Positions 18,332 to 28,906 of a stretch of DNA of 64,000 bases are shown here, piece after piece; the first letter of the stretch is position 1, and each line of letters begins with the position of its first letter. Location of the stretch: assembly GCA_030737835.1 (NCBI GenBank), contig CM060850.1, forward strand, positions 6,997,299 to 7,061,298, read 5' to 3'. A program made the position numbers and the translations under genes. The notes below the pieces were generated by a model. The model did no database searches, was not told the origin of the DNA, and was given only the letters and a program-made list of their open reading frames with translations. The stretch is from Acorus gramineus. Taxonomy: Eukaryota; Streptophyta; Magnoliopsida; Acorales; Acoraceae.

Positions 18332-19069
18332 TATATGATATCAACTTATTTTCATATATTCTAACAAAATTATACCCACTTACACACATGTTTATACGAC
18401 ATAGTCCACCATTTGTAACTATTGTCAAAGTTCTATAAAATTATTTTTTAAATAATTGATTGCAAACATGTTATATTTTTTCAACTTTTAACTTTTGATT
18501 CTCATATTCAAATTCACCGAAACAACATTCACTCGCAATTCAGTGGTTGTCCAACTAGCTATATATTCCTTCAATAAAGGTATATCAGACGTGGTGGTGG
18601 GGATAGCATGTGGGACTATCTCTAACAATTTCCTTGTATAAAAAGTTGAATGAGAATAAGTTAATGTAATTTTCCTATTCAATTGTATGGATAATGACAG
18701 CACAACATACATATTTCTCTCCAATACATAATATATGCCATTCAATTCTCCAATACACTATAAGATGATAAAAATGCTGACACATTTTTCTTGCCAATAT
18801 CATGATTAGAATATAGTCTGTCTCTGTAAACATGAATAATCAAATTTTTGCAATAGCCCTTCTTGGCCTAATTACTGAGAGAAAAATTGTGCTTCTAGTG
18901 AATCTTTTTTGTGAACAGATACTTCCACAGACCATTTGTTTTGTCATCACCACCAACATTTTATAAGAATCCTAACTCCATCACTGCATGTATACAATTT
19001 ATCTGAACTTCTGACCCAAGTGTGCAGTTCTGAATTTTTCTGATTGGCTGGATCAATAAACTCCCATCT

Positions 19070-19357
19070 CTTTTTCTCTTTGGAAAGAATCAGATACAGT
19101 GATGATTACCAAGGAAGGCAGATAGTTTTATTGTGATAGTACTTAAATTAATAGTCAATGCCAAGTGAAGATGCAACACCAATTTTCTATAGAACCCTTT
19201 AGAAGAACTCTTTAGAAGTCTTTTTCTCTTTGGAAAGAATCAGATACAGTGATGATTACCAAGGAAGGCAGAGAGTTTTATTGTGATAGTACTTAAATTA
19301 ATAGTCAATGCCAAGTGAAGATGCAACACCAATTTTTCATAGAACCCTTTAGAAGTT
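19070..19357. repeat. Two tandem copies of a 150-bp unit
   Basis: The unit starting CTTTTTCTCTTTGGAAAG and running through AATAGTCAATGCCAAGTG and AGAACCCTTTAGAAG appears at 19070-19219 and 19220-19357 with only about three differences. It is a recent local duplication in intergenic DNA. Confidence 0.9.
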
Positions 19358-19609
19358 TTGCTTTGAAATTGTTACAGGTGTAACAGGAGTACATAGCAGG
19401 CCTGAATATTTAAATTCACTGCTGAAACACTAACAAGAGATAATGTGCATTTTGGTGCCAATCCCAATATTATTACAAGTTGGGAATGCAAATCCCAGAT
19501 GTGGAATTTGATACACATATTACAATATCAATACATGTAAAAATATCTTGTACAACCAAGATTGAAGAAAGAGTACTCAGAATAGATATACACAGGCACA
19601 CAAATTAGT

Positions 19610-20046
19610 ACTCTTCAAACATACACAGGCGCACAGATCTTTTCATTCCACGCTTTGCGTAACAATGTTTCTGCACCACGATCTGTTCTGCTGAACTGCA
19701 AAAGAAACCAACAAAACATAAGCCACTAGGGTTGCTGCATCGTAATTGAAAGAACAATAATCTTAACTGCTGAAACAAGTTACTATTTTTGGATGTTTCT
19801 TGCTTAGATAACATATACTAGATACAAATCTTAGCACATCAAAAATTGCCTCTAACAATCCGAAACACAAGTTTGTTTCTCTGACTAGTATGATTGAGGC
19901 ATGCAAGATAGATGGCTCTGCTGACTGATAAGCAATGTATAATGTATCCTAATTTCCGTCACAAACTGTTTGTTTTGAGTAAATAAAAAAACTGATAGAT
20001 ACCCCTAAATATGCTAGCATAAGCTCGAGCAATACCAAAGGGAGCT
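19610..20046 (-). other. Two exon-like segments of unknown identity
   Basis: On the minus strand a strong acceptor (TTTTATTTTTCAG) precedes a segment from 20045 that stays open to a possible donor at GGG/GTATCT. A second strong acceptor (TTGGTTTCTTTTGCAG) at about 19698 precedes an open segment ending in TGA near 19617. Joined in phase they would encode a hydrophobic stretch (LPLVLLELMLAYLG) and a charged tail (FSRTDRGAETLLRKAWNEK). I recognise no family and find no first exon. They could be part of a 3' UTR of the lectin kinase, a noncoding RNA or a gene remnant. Confidence 0.25.
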
Positions 20047-20183
20047 GAAAAATAAAACAAAGACAAAAACAATGATGATAGAGTAAGAAAAAATATAACC
20101 AAACAGAAACTATTTCAAGAATTATCTATCCTAGAGTTATAATGGATTCAAAAGCAGACTGTATGATGGAATAGACTATTCTT

Positions 20184-20560
20184 AACACTGTATGATTGAA
20201 TTATGAAGCCAAGTCGAAATAGTCTCTCAAAAGGCTGCAACTTTGCAGTTTATATGGAACAATGGAATTAGAAACTATGAAACTCATTGTTCTAATAGAA
20301 TTATATTTTCCATTTGAATGCACAACACTATCCAAGCATACCATATATAGAATTTATAGCAGATAAACTAAACACTGTATGATGGAATTATGAAGCCAAG
20401 TAAAAAATAGTCTCTCAAAAGGCTGCAACTTTGCAGTTTATATGGAACAATGGAATTAGAAACTATGAAACTCATTGTTCTAATAGAATTATATTTGCCA
20501 TTTGAATGCACAACACTATCCAAGCATACCATATATAGAATTTATAGCAGATAAACTAAA
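20184..20560. repeat. Two tandem copies of a 187-bp unit 3' of the lectin kinase
   Basis: AACACTGTATGAT to GCAGATAAACTA occurs at 20184-20370 and 20371-20560 with a handful of differences (for example GTCGAAAT against GTAAAAAAT). The second copy ends about 50 bases past the kinase stop codon on the transcribed strand, so both probably lie in or next to its 3' UTR. Confidence 0.9.
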
Positions 20561-20611
20561 CACATGTACATTAACCACAAAAATCAAACAATCCATCAAA
20601 GCAAGCTCACC

Positions 20612-22884
20612 TCAAACAATCTTCACCTCATACAGAGGACTCGACACCACGCTCTCCTCGCACTCTGCGATGATCTCCCTTGCATTCAAAGGAAGCAGAC
20701 TACACGAAAACGAGGGGCACGGCTTCTCCCTGGCCACGACAGGCACCTCAGCCTCACAATTCAGTATCTGCAACACCCGCCTCATCGAAGGCCTCTCCCC
20801 ACAATCTGGGCTCGCACAGCTCAGCCCAACAAGCAACAGCCTCATTGCCTCCCTCGCATCGAACTCGCCCCCCAACCGTGGATCGATCGCCTCAATGAGC
20901 CTCTCCTTCGACCGAAGCCCCCACACCCAATCCACCAAATTGACCGTGGCATTGCTCCGCGGCCCCTCCCTATCAATCGGCCTTCTCCCTGTGGCGACCT
21001 CGAGGCACACCACGCCGAAGCTAAAGACATCGGTCTTCTCCGTGGCCTTCCCGTACTGCAAGTACTCCGGCGCGAGGTACCCCATCGTGCCCGCAGTGAG
21101 GGTCGACACCGGGCTCTTGTTGTGGTCGGTGAGCCTCGCGAGCCCGAAGTCCCCCAACCTCGGCTCAAACCTCGCATCGAGCAAAACATTGCTCGTCTTC
21201 ACGTCCCGGTGCACCACCTGCTGCTCGCATTCCTGGTGGAGGTACATCAGCACTGATGCGACACCGATGATCACATTGTACCTGCGCCGCCAATCGAGCA
21301 CTTGCGGGGCCGAATGCAGGGCCTGGTCGAGGTTGCCGTTCGGCATGTACTCGTACACAAGGAGGAGCTCGCCCCGGTCCGCGCACCACCCGAGGAGGCG
21401 CACGAGGTTCTTGTGGCGCAGATGCGCGATGATCGAGAGCTCCGCCATGAATTCTCGCTTCCCCTGGTGCGCGTGCTTCGAGCGCTTCACGGCGAAGGGG
21501 GGCACGTCCAGGTCTGATGATGGAGGCGCGGTGGCCCTGTATATAAACATCTCAAAAATCAGGATATCAATTTATCCAATCCGAAAAATATCTGAATTAT
21601 ATTACAAAATTATATATGCTCGTACAATATATTGTTCAAAATTGTTATTTTGTATAATTAATTAGAGTCAGTGTATGAAAGAAAGAATAAATCTAAAAAT
21701 CGCAATTTTAATTCCTACCCAAATTAGTAATCAAATTTAAACACGTTAATTATTCAAAAAATATCTATATCCGACCCGAATCAAATAATTAACATACGTA
21801 TATGAATGATTAGGATAGGATACCTGTATACCGTGCCGAACGCGCCGCTCCCAATGACCCGGCTGAGGTGGAAGTCCTTGGTGGCGGAGCGGAGCTCCTT
21901 GTAAGTGAACTCCCTCGGCCCTTTCAAGAGCTCGAGCGGCTCGAAAGCCTCCTCGCACTTCGACAACCACCACCGCTTGATCGCGAACATCGCGAACGCG
22001 ATCAAGACCGACAAGACGAAGAAGGCGGACCCGCCTATCCCGAGCCCCAGACCGAGCTTCGGTTGCGAATTCGACTCTGAATTCAAATCGGGTCCCGGCA
22101 GAATCAGAGTCCGAGGCGGCGATGGCGGGGCGGAGACGTTCGACCCAAACGTGCGGAAACTCCAATTGTCGATCACGTGGAGCTCGGTTGTGCCAGCGGT
22201 GGACCCGGCGAACCCGACGAACATGGACCCCTTGAAGAACCTTGAGAGGTCGATCTTGGCATTCAAGACTGGATTTTTAGGCCGGATCGTGGAGTAACTC
22301 AACCAGACCGAGAAGGTCTTCGCGTCGTCATCGTATCGAATCCACGCATTGATGTGGTTCCCGAGCCTGAGATCGATCCCGTGCGGCCCGAGCTCGGAAG
22401 ACTTGAAGGAGACGAGGCTGCCGACGTCAAGGCCGACGTGGTTGGACCCCGGGTCGAAGAATTGGGGGTCGGCGCGGGTGTCGAATTCGACGGCGATGAA
22501 ATGGGGGTCAAAAGAGGAGGAATTGGTGAGACCCAAGAAGGGGCCGGAGGCGCCGAGGGACCAAGTTTGGGAGGCGAAGAGGAAGGCGAAGCCGCCACCG
22601 GAGATGGCGGGGGTGGGGTTGGGGAAGGAGAAGGAGAAGGTGGTGGCGAAGGAGGGGGAGAGGAGGATGGGGAGGTTGAAGAGGGCGGCGCCGCGGGAGG
22701 AGCAGGGGACAGGGGATTGGCGGGTGAGGCCGACGGAGCCGTCGCGAAGGTAGGAGTCGCCGAGGAGGGTGAGGTTGCGGAGGGAGAGGGAGGGGAAGAC
22801 GAACGAGAAGTCCGCGGTGGCGGAGGGGGTGAAGGCGAGGGTGAGGAAAAGGAGGAGGAGGGGAATGGTGTGTTGTGGTGACAT
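20612..22884 (-). CDS. L-type lectin-domain receptor kinase, LecRK-VIII type, complete
   Basis: A plasma-membrane receptor kinase with an extracellular legume-lectin domain. Exons 21824-22884 and 20612-21536 join in phase (AG/G, an Arg) to 661 codons plus stop. Residues 1-24 are a signal peptide (IPLLLLFLTLAFTP then ATADF). The lectin domain follows to about 257, including AVEFDTRADP and NHVGLDVGSL. A membrane span lies near 279-303 (FFVLSVLIAFAMFAI). The kinase has GSGAFGTVYR (about 343-354), the Lys of FAVKRS (about 371), HRDVKTSN (about 463), DFGLARL (about 483) and a GTMGYLAPEY activation segment, so it should be active. The ending (ILNCEAEVPVV, then SFSCSLLPL) resembles group VIII. Most LecRK genes lack introns; this one has a 287-bp intron right after the Gly-rich loop. 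The exons are very GC-rich, which explains the long antisense open frames. Confidence 0.95.
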
Positions 22885-22900
22885 TGAGGGTTCTTTGATG

Positions 22901-23330
22901 TTCTTGAGATGAGATTCTTGGAAAAAAAAAAGAGAGAGCTTTGAATGAAATTATGAATGAAAATGAAATGTGGGTTTGATTTTAAGGGTTGGGAGGTTTG
23001 AAAGGATAAGGTTTGGTTTTTGTTGGGAGTTCTTGAGATGAGATTCTTGAAAGAAAAAAAAGAAAGCTTTGAATGAAATTATGAGTGAAATGAAGAAATG
23101 TGGGTTTGATTTAAATGATGGGGTTTGGTTTTTGTTGGGAGTTCTTGAGATGAGGTTCTTGAAATGAAGAAAGATTGAATTAATGGGAAATGAAAGTTTG
23201 TTTTTGGGGGGGATTTGATCTTTTTGTTTGTGTATTAGTGGATAGGGTTTGGGTTTCTTGGGAGTTCTTGAGATGAGATTCTTGAAAGAAAGAAAGATTG
23301 AATGAATGGGAAATGAAAAGTGGGTTTGAT
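22901..23330. repeat. Four tandem copies of a ~120-bp unit upstream of the lectin kinase start
   Basis: TTCTTGAGATGAGATTCTTG begins copies at 22901, 23030, 23142 and 23265 (spacing 129, 112, 123). Each continues GAAAGA, TTGAATGAA, GAAATGTGGGTTTGATTT, GGGTTTGGTTT. The first copy starts 17 bases upstream of the ATG, so the array forms the 5' UTR and near promoter. Confidence 0.9.
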
Positions 23331-23953
23331 TTTTTTTTTTTTTTTGTGTTTTTGTATTAACGGAGAGGAGGGTTTGAAAAGATTTGGCTTTGCAACGGTA
23401 ATGTTTGAGTGCTGTTTTTTATTATTATTGTTTTTGTTTGGTCTGATGGTGCGCGGGGTTATTGATCGGACGGCTGACATATTTTGGCATTACATCTGCG
23501 TTTGTCGTTTTTTTTTCTTTCTTTTCATATCTACCCCTAGAATAACATCATTTTGTAAGATTAACCCTAGTGAAATATTATTTTCAATAATATTCCTTGA
23601 TTTAAATTGTGTATAAATGCTTTGCTGAGGGATATTATTATAAAATTTAAAGTATTTATATTTTGCATAAATATCACTAAAAAAGGCGTGGATGTACAAT
23701 TTAATCGTTTTTAAGAAAGACTATTTGAAGGATATTGATAGTAAGAGAGTTTCAAAGGGGGTAAATTGATAATATAAAGTTTTTAAGGGATATATATGTA
23801 AATATCCATTTTCTTTTTGAAAAATAATATATAGTTATATAGTGAAATACCTCATGATAATATAATTTCATGAGAATGAAATAAATCTGTCAAATAAATA
23901 AAATAGAGATACGTATGCACATCAAGATGATCTAAAAAGCACCACCTCCAGTC
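23331..23953. other. Intergenic region upstream of the lectin kinase
   Basis: AT-rich. A loosely inverted pair (CTACCCCTAG near 23531 and AAGGGATATATATG near 23786) suggests an old MITE, but its ends are not clear. No gene seen. Confidence 0.35.
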
Positions 23954-24172
23954 TCACACAGCTTGGTCTGTTGGTTAAGAACACCCTCTTCTCAATGTGA
24001 GACAGAAGGTTAAATCTCGCTGGGCGAGAAAACAAGATGTATTTTAGCCCTTTTAGGCTGTGTCATAGGCTTTATGCCCTGTTTGTGGCCCATGTGACCG
24101 ACCTAATACTTGTAATATTAATTAACAAAGGGACTCTGTAGCCCCTGAGAGCCTTTCTTAAAAACAAAAAAA
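23954..24172 (+). mobile_element. tRNA-derived SINE, 3' of LEC1
   Basis: AGCTTGGTCTGTTGGTTAAG (A-box region) and AGGTTAAATCTCGCTGGGCG (B-box region) are at tRNA-like spacing. The body runs through TTGTGGCCCATGTGACCG and a CTGAGAGCCTTTCTT end with an A-rich tail near 24172. Its end is about 190 bp from the LEC1 stop codon, oriented against the gene. Confidence 0.65.
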
Positions 24173-24359
24173 TGCACCACCTCCCATAATCAAAATGCAA
24201 CAACCAGCAATTGTAAACATAGAACAACTCCCCCCCAAAGAAGCACCCACAAAAAAAAACACAAAAACAACAAACACAACAAAGAAAACAAAATCCCATC
24301 AAACTCCATCAACCCCACAACATAACCCAAACCCAAACTCATCCCAAGCACCCCAAATT

Positions 24360-27300
24360 TCACTTATAGGGTGGTGGAGGCCCATAAGCCTCATACCCGT
24401 CGGGCCCCGGCCCATGAGACGGGCCCACACCGGGTACATTCACATACCCCCCTCCTCCGCCTCGACCGCCATAAAACTGTTCCCAAACAGGCCCATAACC
24501 CCCAAACTCATGGGCCGAAGGCCCATTCAAGGACCTCAAAGGCCCATGAGCCCTTCTAGGTGGAGGCGGTGGCGGAGGTGGGTGGAGGAGGCTAAGGACA
24601 TGTGGGTCCCCCCGGACAGAACCCCGGAGATCCCCCTCGACCTCTCGGTAACGACGGAGGTAGAGGGAGAGGGGGTCGACGTAGTCGTCGAAGCCGAGCT
24701 TTGACATGGCCCAGAGAACGTCCTCAGCGGTGACGGTCTTGCGCTGCTCGGACTGGCAGCGGTCGTTGGCCTCTCCCGTGATGAAGCTGATGTACTCGGA
24801 GACGCACTCCTGGATGGTCTCCTTGGCGTCGTCGGAGATCTTCGCGTGCGCGGGCAGGACCTTGCGCATGATGCGTATCACGTTCGCTATGGGCATGAAC
24901 CTGTCTTGCTCGCGCACGCACGTTGACGCGCCGTTGTTGTAGTTGCTGTCGTTGTTGGTGGTCTCTGATGGAGGGGTCGATTGGACGTCGAGTTCTTCAA
25001 GAATGTATTGGTTTGGTTAGTGTGATGTAATTTGAATGCAAGTGACTCACATAGGGCTGATACAATCAGTCTGCTCAACGGCTAGAATATATTTTATTTT
25101 ATATGACAACATCTACGGTAACGAAAGAACATGACTTTTTAAATAAAAAAAAATGAAAACTAGAGTCTACGAATCAACGGTTATCATCACATGGAACTCT
25201 AAAATATATCTCTTGATACAGTGTAAGTGACTAACGAGATATATCTCTTCATATCGTAACATAAGTGTATAAGCACCTTTTTTGTCACATACGGGGAAAA
25301 TTTTGTTTTTGTTAACATTTTAGTTAAATTAATAGAGCAAAAAAAAAAAAAAAAAATCAATATTTTCACTATATTAAGAAAATCAAAGAAAATCATTATT
25401 GAAATATGTTGCTGTCCAATGTCTAACTTAATTTCTCTGTCAGCCTAACAAAATGGATTTTTTTTTATTATAATAACAAATTAAATTAAGAAAGGGGCGT
25501 TGCTAAGCGCGGTCCCCAGTCGATAATATAATAATGCAAATACTTTTTAAAATTTTTAATGATAAGATATTTAAGACTTGATAATTACGCAAATATTTTT
25601 TAAAATATTTCATTTTTTTAAATTAAATTTGTATATATTGTGATAATGATGATAATAATATATTGAAGATGTCATGTTTTAGTTCTTATCAATTCATTCA
25701 TTTTCATGGCTCACTAAACGCATCATGATTCATCAAGACTCTCGGGAATCAATGATTAAGACTGCGTTTGACATTCTAATGTGAAATGATTTTAGTTTTT
25801 TAAAAAGTTAAAAGTCAAATATGAATTATCAAACGTCTCAATTTATATGAAAAGCAACATGTAAATTTTTTAAAAATGTACTCATCATTATATTTTAAAA
25901 TACCATGTATAAAATAATTAAAAGCTAAAAGTAACTTTTTAAATTGTGCTTTGAAATGCACCTTAATCATGATTAACTAGCCAAATTAAGGACATGCAAA
26001 GGCTGAAAAAGAAAGACATTCAAGGAAATTCCATATATACCCCCCCTGAGTGCATGCACGCGTCCTATACTCCTATGGCATTAAATGATTGCCATGCAAA
26101 ACTTACGACGCCAGCTTTAAGTACAGACATAAAAATGAAAAGGGAAAAATCCATATAACCCCTTTAAAACTGTCCATAAATCTATATGATCCCATGACTT
26201 TTTTTGAATTCCATGTACTCATTTGAAAACAATTATGTAAATCCAAATAGCCCCTTAAATAAAAAATTTGTTAACAGAGCATGATTATATTATAAATATT
26301 TTGTCTGGTTAACCATGGTTGAAAATATATTATACCAGATATCATCTACAATGTGTTATAAATGCAAAAGGCTTTCATAAATGATAATTTTGTCCATCTT
26401 TATAAGGTTTTATAATCTATCTGAAAAGGTAAAATTGTCATTTGCATAGAGTTTTTACATTTTTAACAAATTGTAGGAGATTTTTTGGATACTCTATTTT
26501 CAGTCATGGTTAATCAAACAAAATATTTATTGAATAATTATTTTCTATCAATGAAATTTTAACTCAAGATGTGTTTGGATCTACATAGGTGTTTTTAGAG
26601 GGTTATATGGACTTCATGAAAAGTCATGGGGTTAAATAGATTTCAGGCAATTTACACGGTTTTATTTGGATTTTTCCCAAATGAAAAATATTACATCTGA
26701 TATAGCAAGTTTTAATAAATAATTTTAATTTTAGCCGAATTCATATGCATCACACACACACACTTCACTCAATGTGATTAAAAAGAGCTTGTATAAGCGA
26801 ACCGAGCTTTGGTTAAGTCAACAAACACCTCTTATCTTGATGGTGAAGAGGTCAATGGATCAAATCATGGAAACACTTTATGAAAAAAGAAGTAAACTAC
26901 CTGAAAGTTTAATCATGAAAAAAATTAAATAATCTCTTGTAAAGTTGTCTAATTAAGTTTGTAAAATTGAAATGCTATTATCATATAATATTTCATCCAA
27001 ACAACTATTAATGTACGTGTATGGGATCAGTGTATGCATGGATGGATGACAAATGATGTATGACTTGTTTAGTACATCTACTTATATAAAAAATTTCATT
27101 AAACTTTCTACAAAAATACAATGAATATTAAAATTATGATTTTCAGTTTCTTCTATCTGAACAATCATAACAATAAGGGTCAATTTATTTAGCTTTAATT
27201 ATTAGTTTAGTATTCATTCTCCTACCACTTGGAACACCAAGATAATTTAATGATGTTTGTATTCAATCATGTGGTTAATCCTGGCATTCTGAGAAGAAAA

Positions 27301-28764
27301 AAAATAATTTATCTCTCTCATATAATCTACTGGTTAGAATTGGATTCTTCACAAAAGGAAATTCTTTTTCTTGACCATAATTATTAAACTGACCTGTCAC
27401 GCATGTAACCATATGTTTCTTAGAAATGAGTATCTAGGAAATTAAATCTTATCCCTAGCTAGCTAGAAAATCATGGTTCAGTAAAAAAAAAAAAAAAATT
27501 AAAAACCTAACAGTTGGAAATACAAGAATTTGTGGAAACTCCATAGGGGTTATATCAATTTTGTAATTCTGCATGGAGTTAATGTTATATATAATAAGTT
27601 ACACGCAGTTTACACAGAAAATCTTTATACCACCATAACCATCGAGTAAGGTATATACATCCTTAGATGAGTTATATATTTTTAAATTTATTAAAAATGA
27701 CTCCATTCAATTCATTATAGAACGATATATACTATTCATCAAAACATATATCTCATTAAACTTACTATTTAAAAAAAATCAAACCATGTACCCCATTTGG
27801 ATTGAGGAATTGAGTTATTCTAGATAGGTAACTATACCAGTATAGATAATAATTCTACAGAAGTAAGAGATTTTCTGTTTGGTTATGTTTTTTTATTATT
27901 CTCATTGAAAAACGTAAGAATAAAGGTTGAGTTGTTTGGTTGATAAAGAATAAAATATAAATAAAGTGTAAAAAAAATTGATTTGACATATAAATCATTT
28001 GATGTATAAAAGGTGTTGATAGGTGATTTGATGTGATAAGGTGTAAAAAGTTGATTTGACATGTGGGCCCATGAGAATAGATAAACTGAGTATAGCTTAT
28101 CATAGGGGTTACTTAGAATTGTTATACTCTCTTATACTCGTTTAAACTGGCTTAGCAATACTAAATTATACTCTGCAAATAAATAGTCATTTTCCCTATC
28201 CATTCTTATACCACCCTTATCCAAGGTTAACCCATTACCCAAACGATGTAGTAAAGATTATCTTTGAGACTGACCCTGACATTATTCAAAACAATAAGAA
28301 AGATGTACACCCTGTGAGTAAATGCATTTATATGAAAACTCGTAAACTAAACGTGAGTCTGAAAAATAAACTATGTATGAAAGCTCAAATATTAAATGTA
28401 CTATATTCATCCAGGTCCGGATCAGAAGATCCGTTCCCCACTCATCCGTAGCTCAAATAAAATCACTCACAACATCAACCCCACAAATTTTTCTTTTTTT
28501 TTTAAAAAAAAAGGAGAAACAAAATAGATCAATCTGATTCAAAGATGAGCAATGCAGGTTTATTTTTTTATAGATCGGTGTCCCCAAGATTTAATCAGTG
28601 ATCATCTTTTAACAAACTTTTCCAAAGCTCGATTCAACATGTTAAAGAAGCTCTAAATGAACATTTATATACAAAGCACAAAAAGTAGTACATATATACA
28701 CATTACCAGAGCTGGTCCTCTTCAGCCTGTTCTGGTAACCCTGATAGCCCCCACCATTCTCCAT
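24360..28764 (-). CDS. LEC1: LEC1-type NF-YB (LEAFY COTYLEDON1) transcription factor subunit
   Basis: An HAP3/NF-YB histone-fold subunit of the CCAAT-binding NF-Y complex that drives embryo identity and seed maturation. Main exon 24360-24994 (stop 24360-24362) encodes [25 protein letters not shown] and [17 protein letters not shown]. It has the LEC1-class Asp in KISDDAKET (residue 74), where other NF-YB proteins have Lys. This exon has no ATG before the domain. On the same strand, 28707-28764 opens with ATG, reads [19 protein letters not shown] plus one base, and ends at a GTAATG donor; the acceptor GAAG/AACTCG at 24994-24995 (with CTAAC upstream) joins in phase to give TSSELDVQ, resembling SISELNL of Arabidopsis LEC1. 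Total 230 codons; LEC1 proteins are about 208-240. An alternative acceptor (CATCAG/AG) also keeps phase. The C-terminus has eight Pro, then Gly/Pro/Tyr-rich sequence. The domain is certain; the first exon is strong inference. Confidence 0.9.
26133..26687. mobile_element. Foldback MITE, copy B, in the LEC1 intron, with 9-bp duplication
   Basis: The element is 26142-26678, starting GGGAAAAATCCATATAACCCC and ending GGATTTTTCCC. AAATGAAAA flanks it exactly on both sides (26133-26141 and 26679-26687). The interior matches copy A (TTGTCTGGTTAACCATGG against CATGGTTAATCAAACAAA inverted). A 9-bp duplication with long inverted ends points to mobilisation by a Mutator-like transposase. Confidence 0.9.
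26790..26885 (+). mobile_element. Possible tRNA-derived SINE fragment in the LEC1 intron
   Basis: GAGCTTTGGTTAAGTCAAC and AGGTCAATGGATCAAATC resemble the A and B boxes of the other SINE copies at similar spacing. The body is short and the tail unclear. Confidence 0.4.
27815..28245 (+). mobile_element. MITE, TTCTGTTTGGTTAT family, in the LEC1 intron
   Basis: GAGTTATTCTAGATAGG to TTTCTGTTTGGTTATG matches 17318-17515. CCCATTTGG near 27790 and CATTACCCAAACGATG near 28230 may be its inverted ends. No duplication confirmed. Confidence 0.45.
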
Positions 28765-28786
28765 CTCTCTCTCTCTCTCTCTCTCT
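28765..28786 (-). promoter_or_regulatory. GA repeat directly upstream of the LEC1 ATG
   Basis: Eleven GA units (CT on the plus strand) directly abut the start codon. GA tracts bind plant GAGA factors (BPC family); whether this one acts as DNA or in the 5' UTR is unknown. Confidence 0.7.
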
Positions 28787-28857
28787 GTAGTGTTTTTGTG
28801 TTGTGTTTTTTGGGGGAGCTGTAGAGGGGGTTGTACTTAAAGACTTACAGGTGGAGT

Positions 28858-28906
28858 CCACGTGGCAGGGGAGGCGGTGAAAACGAAGAGGGAGAGCTAC
28901 TGCATG
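28858..28906 (-). promoter_or_regulatory. G-box and RY-type element in the LEC1 promoter
   Basis: CCACGTGG, a perfect palindromic G-box, is at 28858-28865, and TGCATG (an RY core) at 28901-28906, about 94 and 137 bases from the ATG. bZIP factors bind the former and B3 factors (LEC2, FUS3, ABI3) the latter; the pair is typical of seed promoters. A TTTAAGTA stretch near 28837-28844 is a weak TATA candidate. Confidence 0.6.

Noticed and set aside
20502..21665. 387-codon plus-strand open frame opposite the lectin kinase
   Set aside because: It is antisense to a clear kinase exon; GC-rich codon use on the real strand keeps the opposite strand free of stops. No domain seen.
22354..22881. 175-codon Gly/Glu-rich plus-strand frame
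   Set aside because: Antisense shadow of the Ser/Pro/Phe-rich lectin exon; its composition is the mirror of that exon.
24195..24704. 169-codon plus-strand frame
   Set aside because: Antisense to the LEC1 exon and its 3' flank; Pro/Lys-rich low-complexity translation.
24915..24917. LEC1 starting at a GTG within the main exon
   Set aside because: Nuclear plant genes rarely use GTG, and the frame is open further upstream to a good acceptor that joins in phase to an ATG exon.
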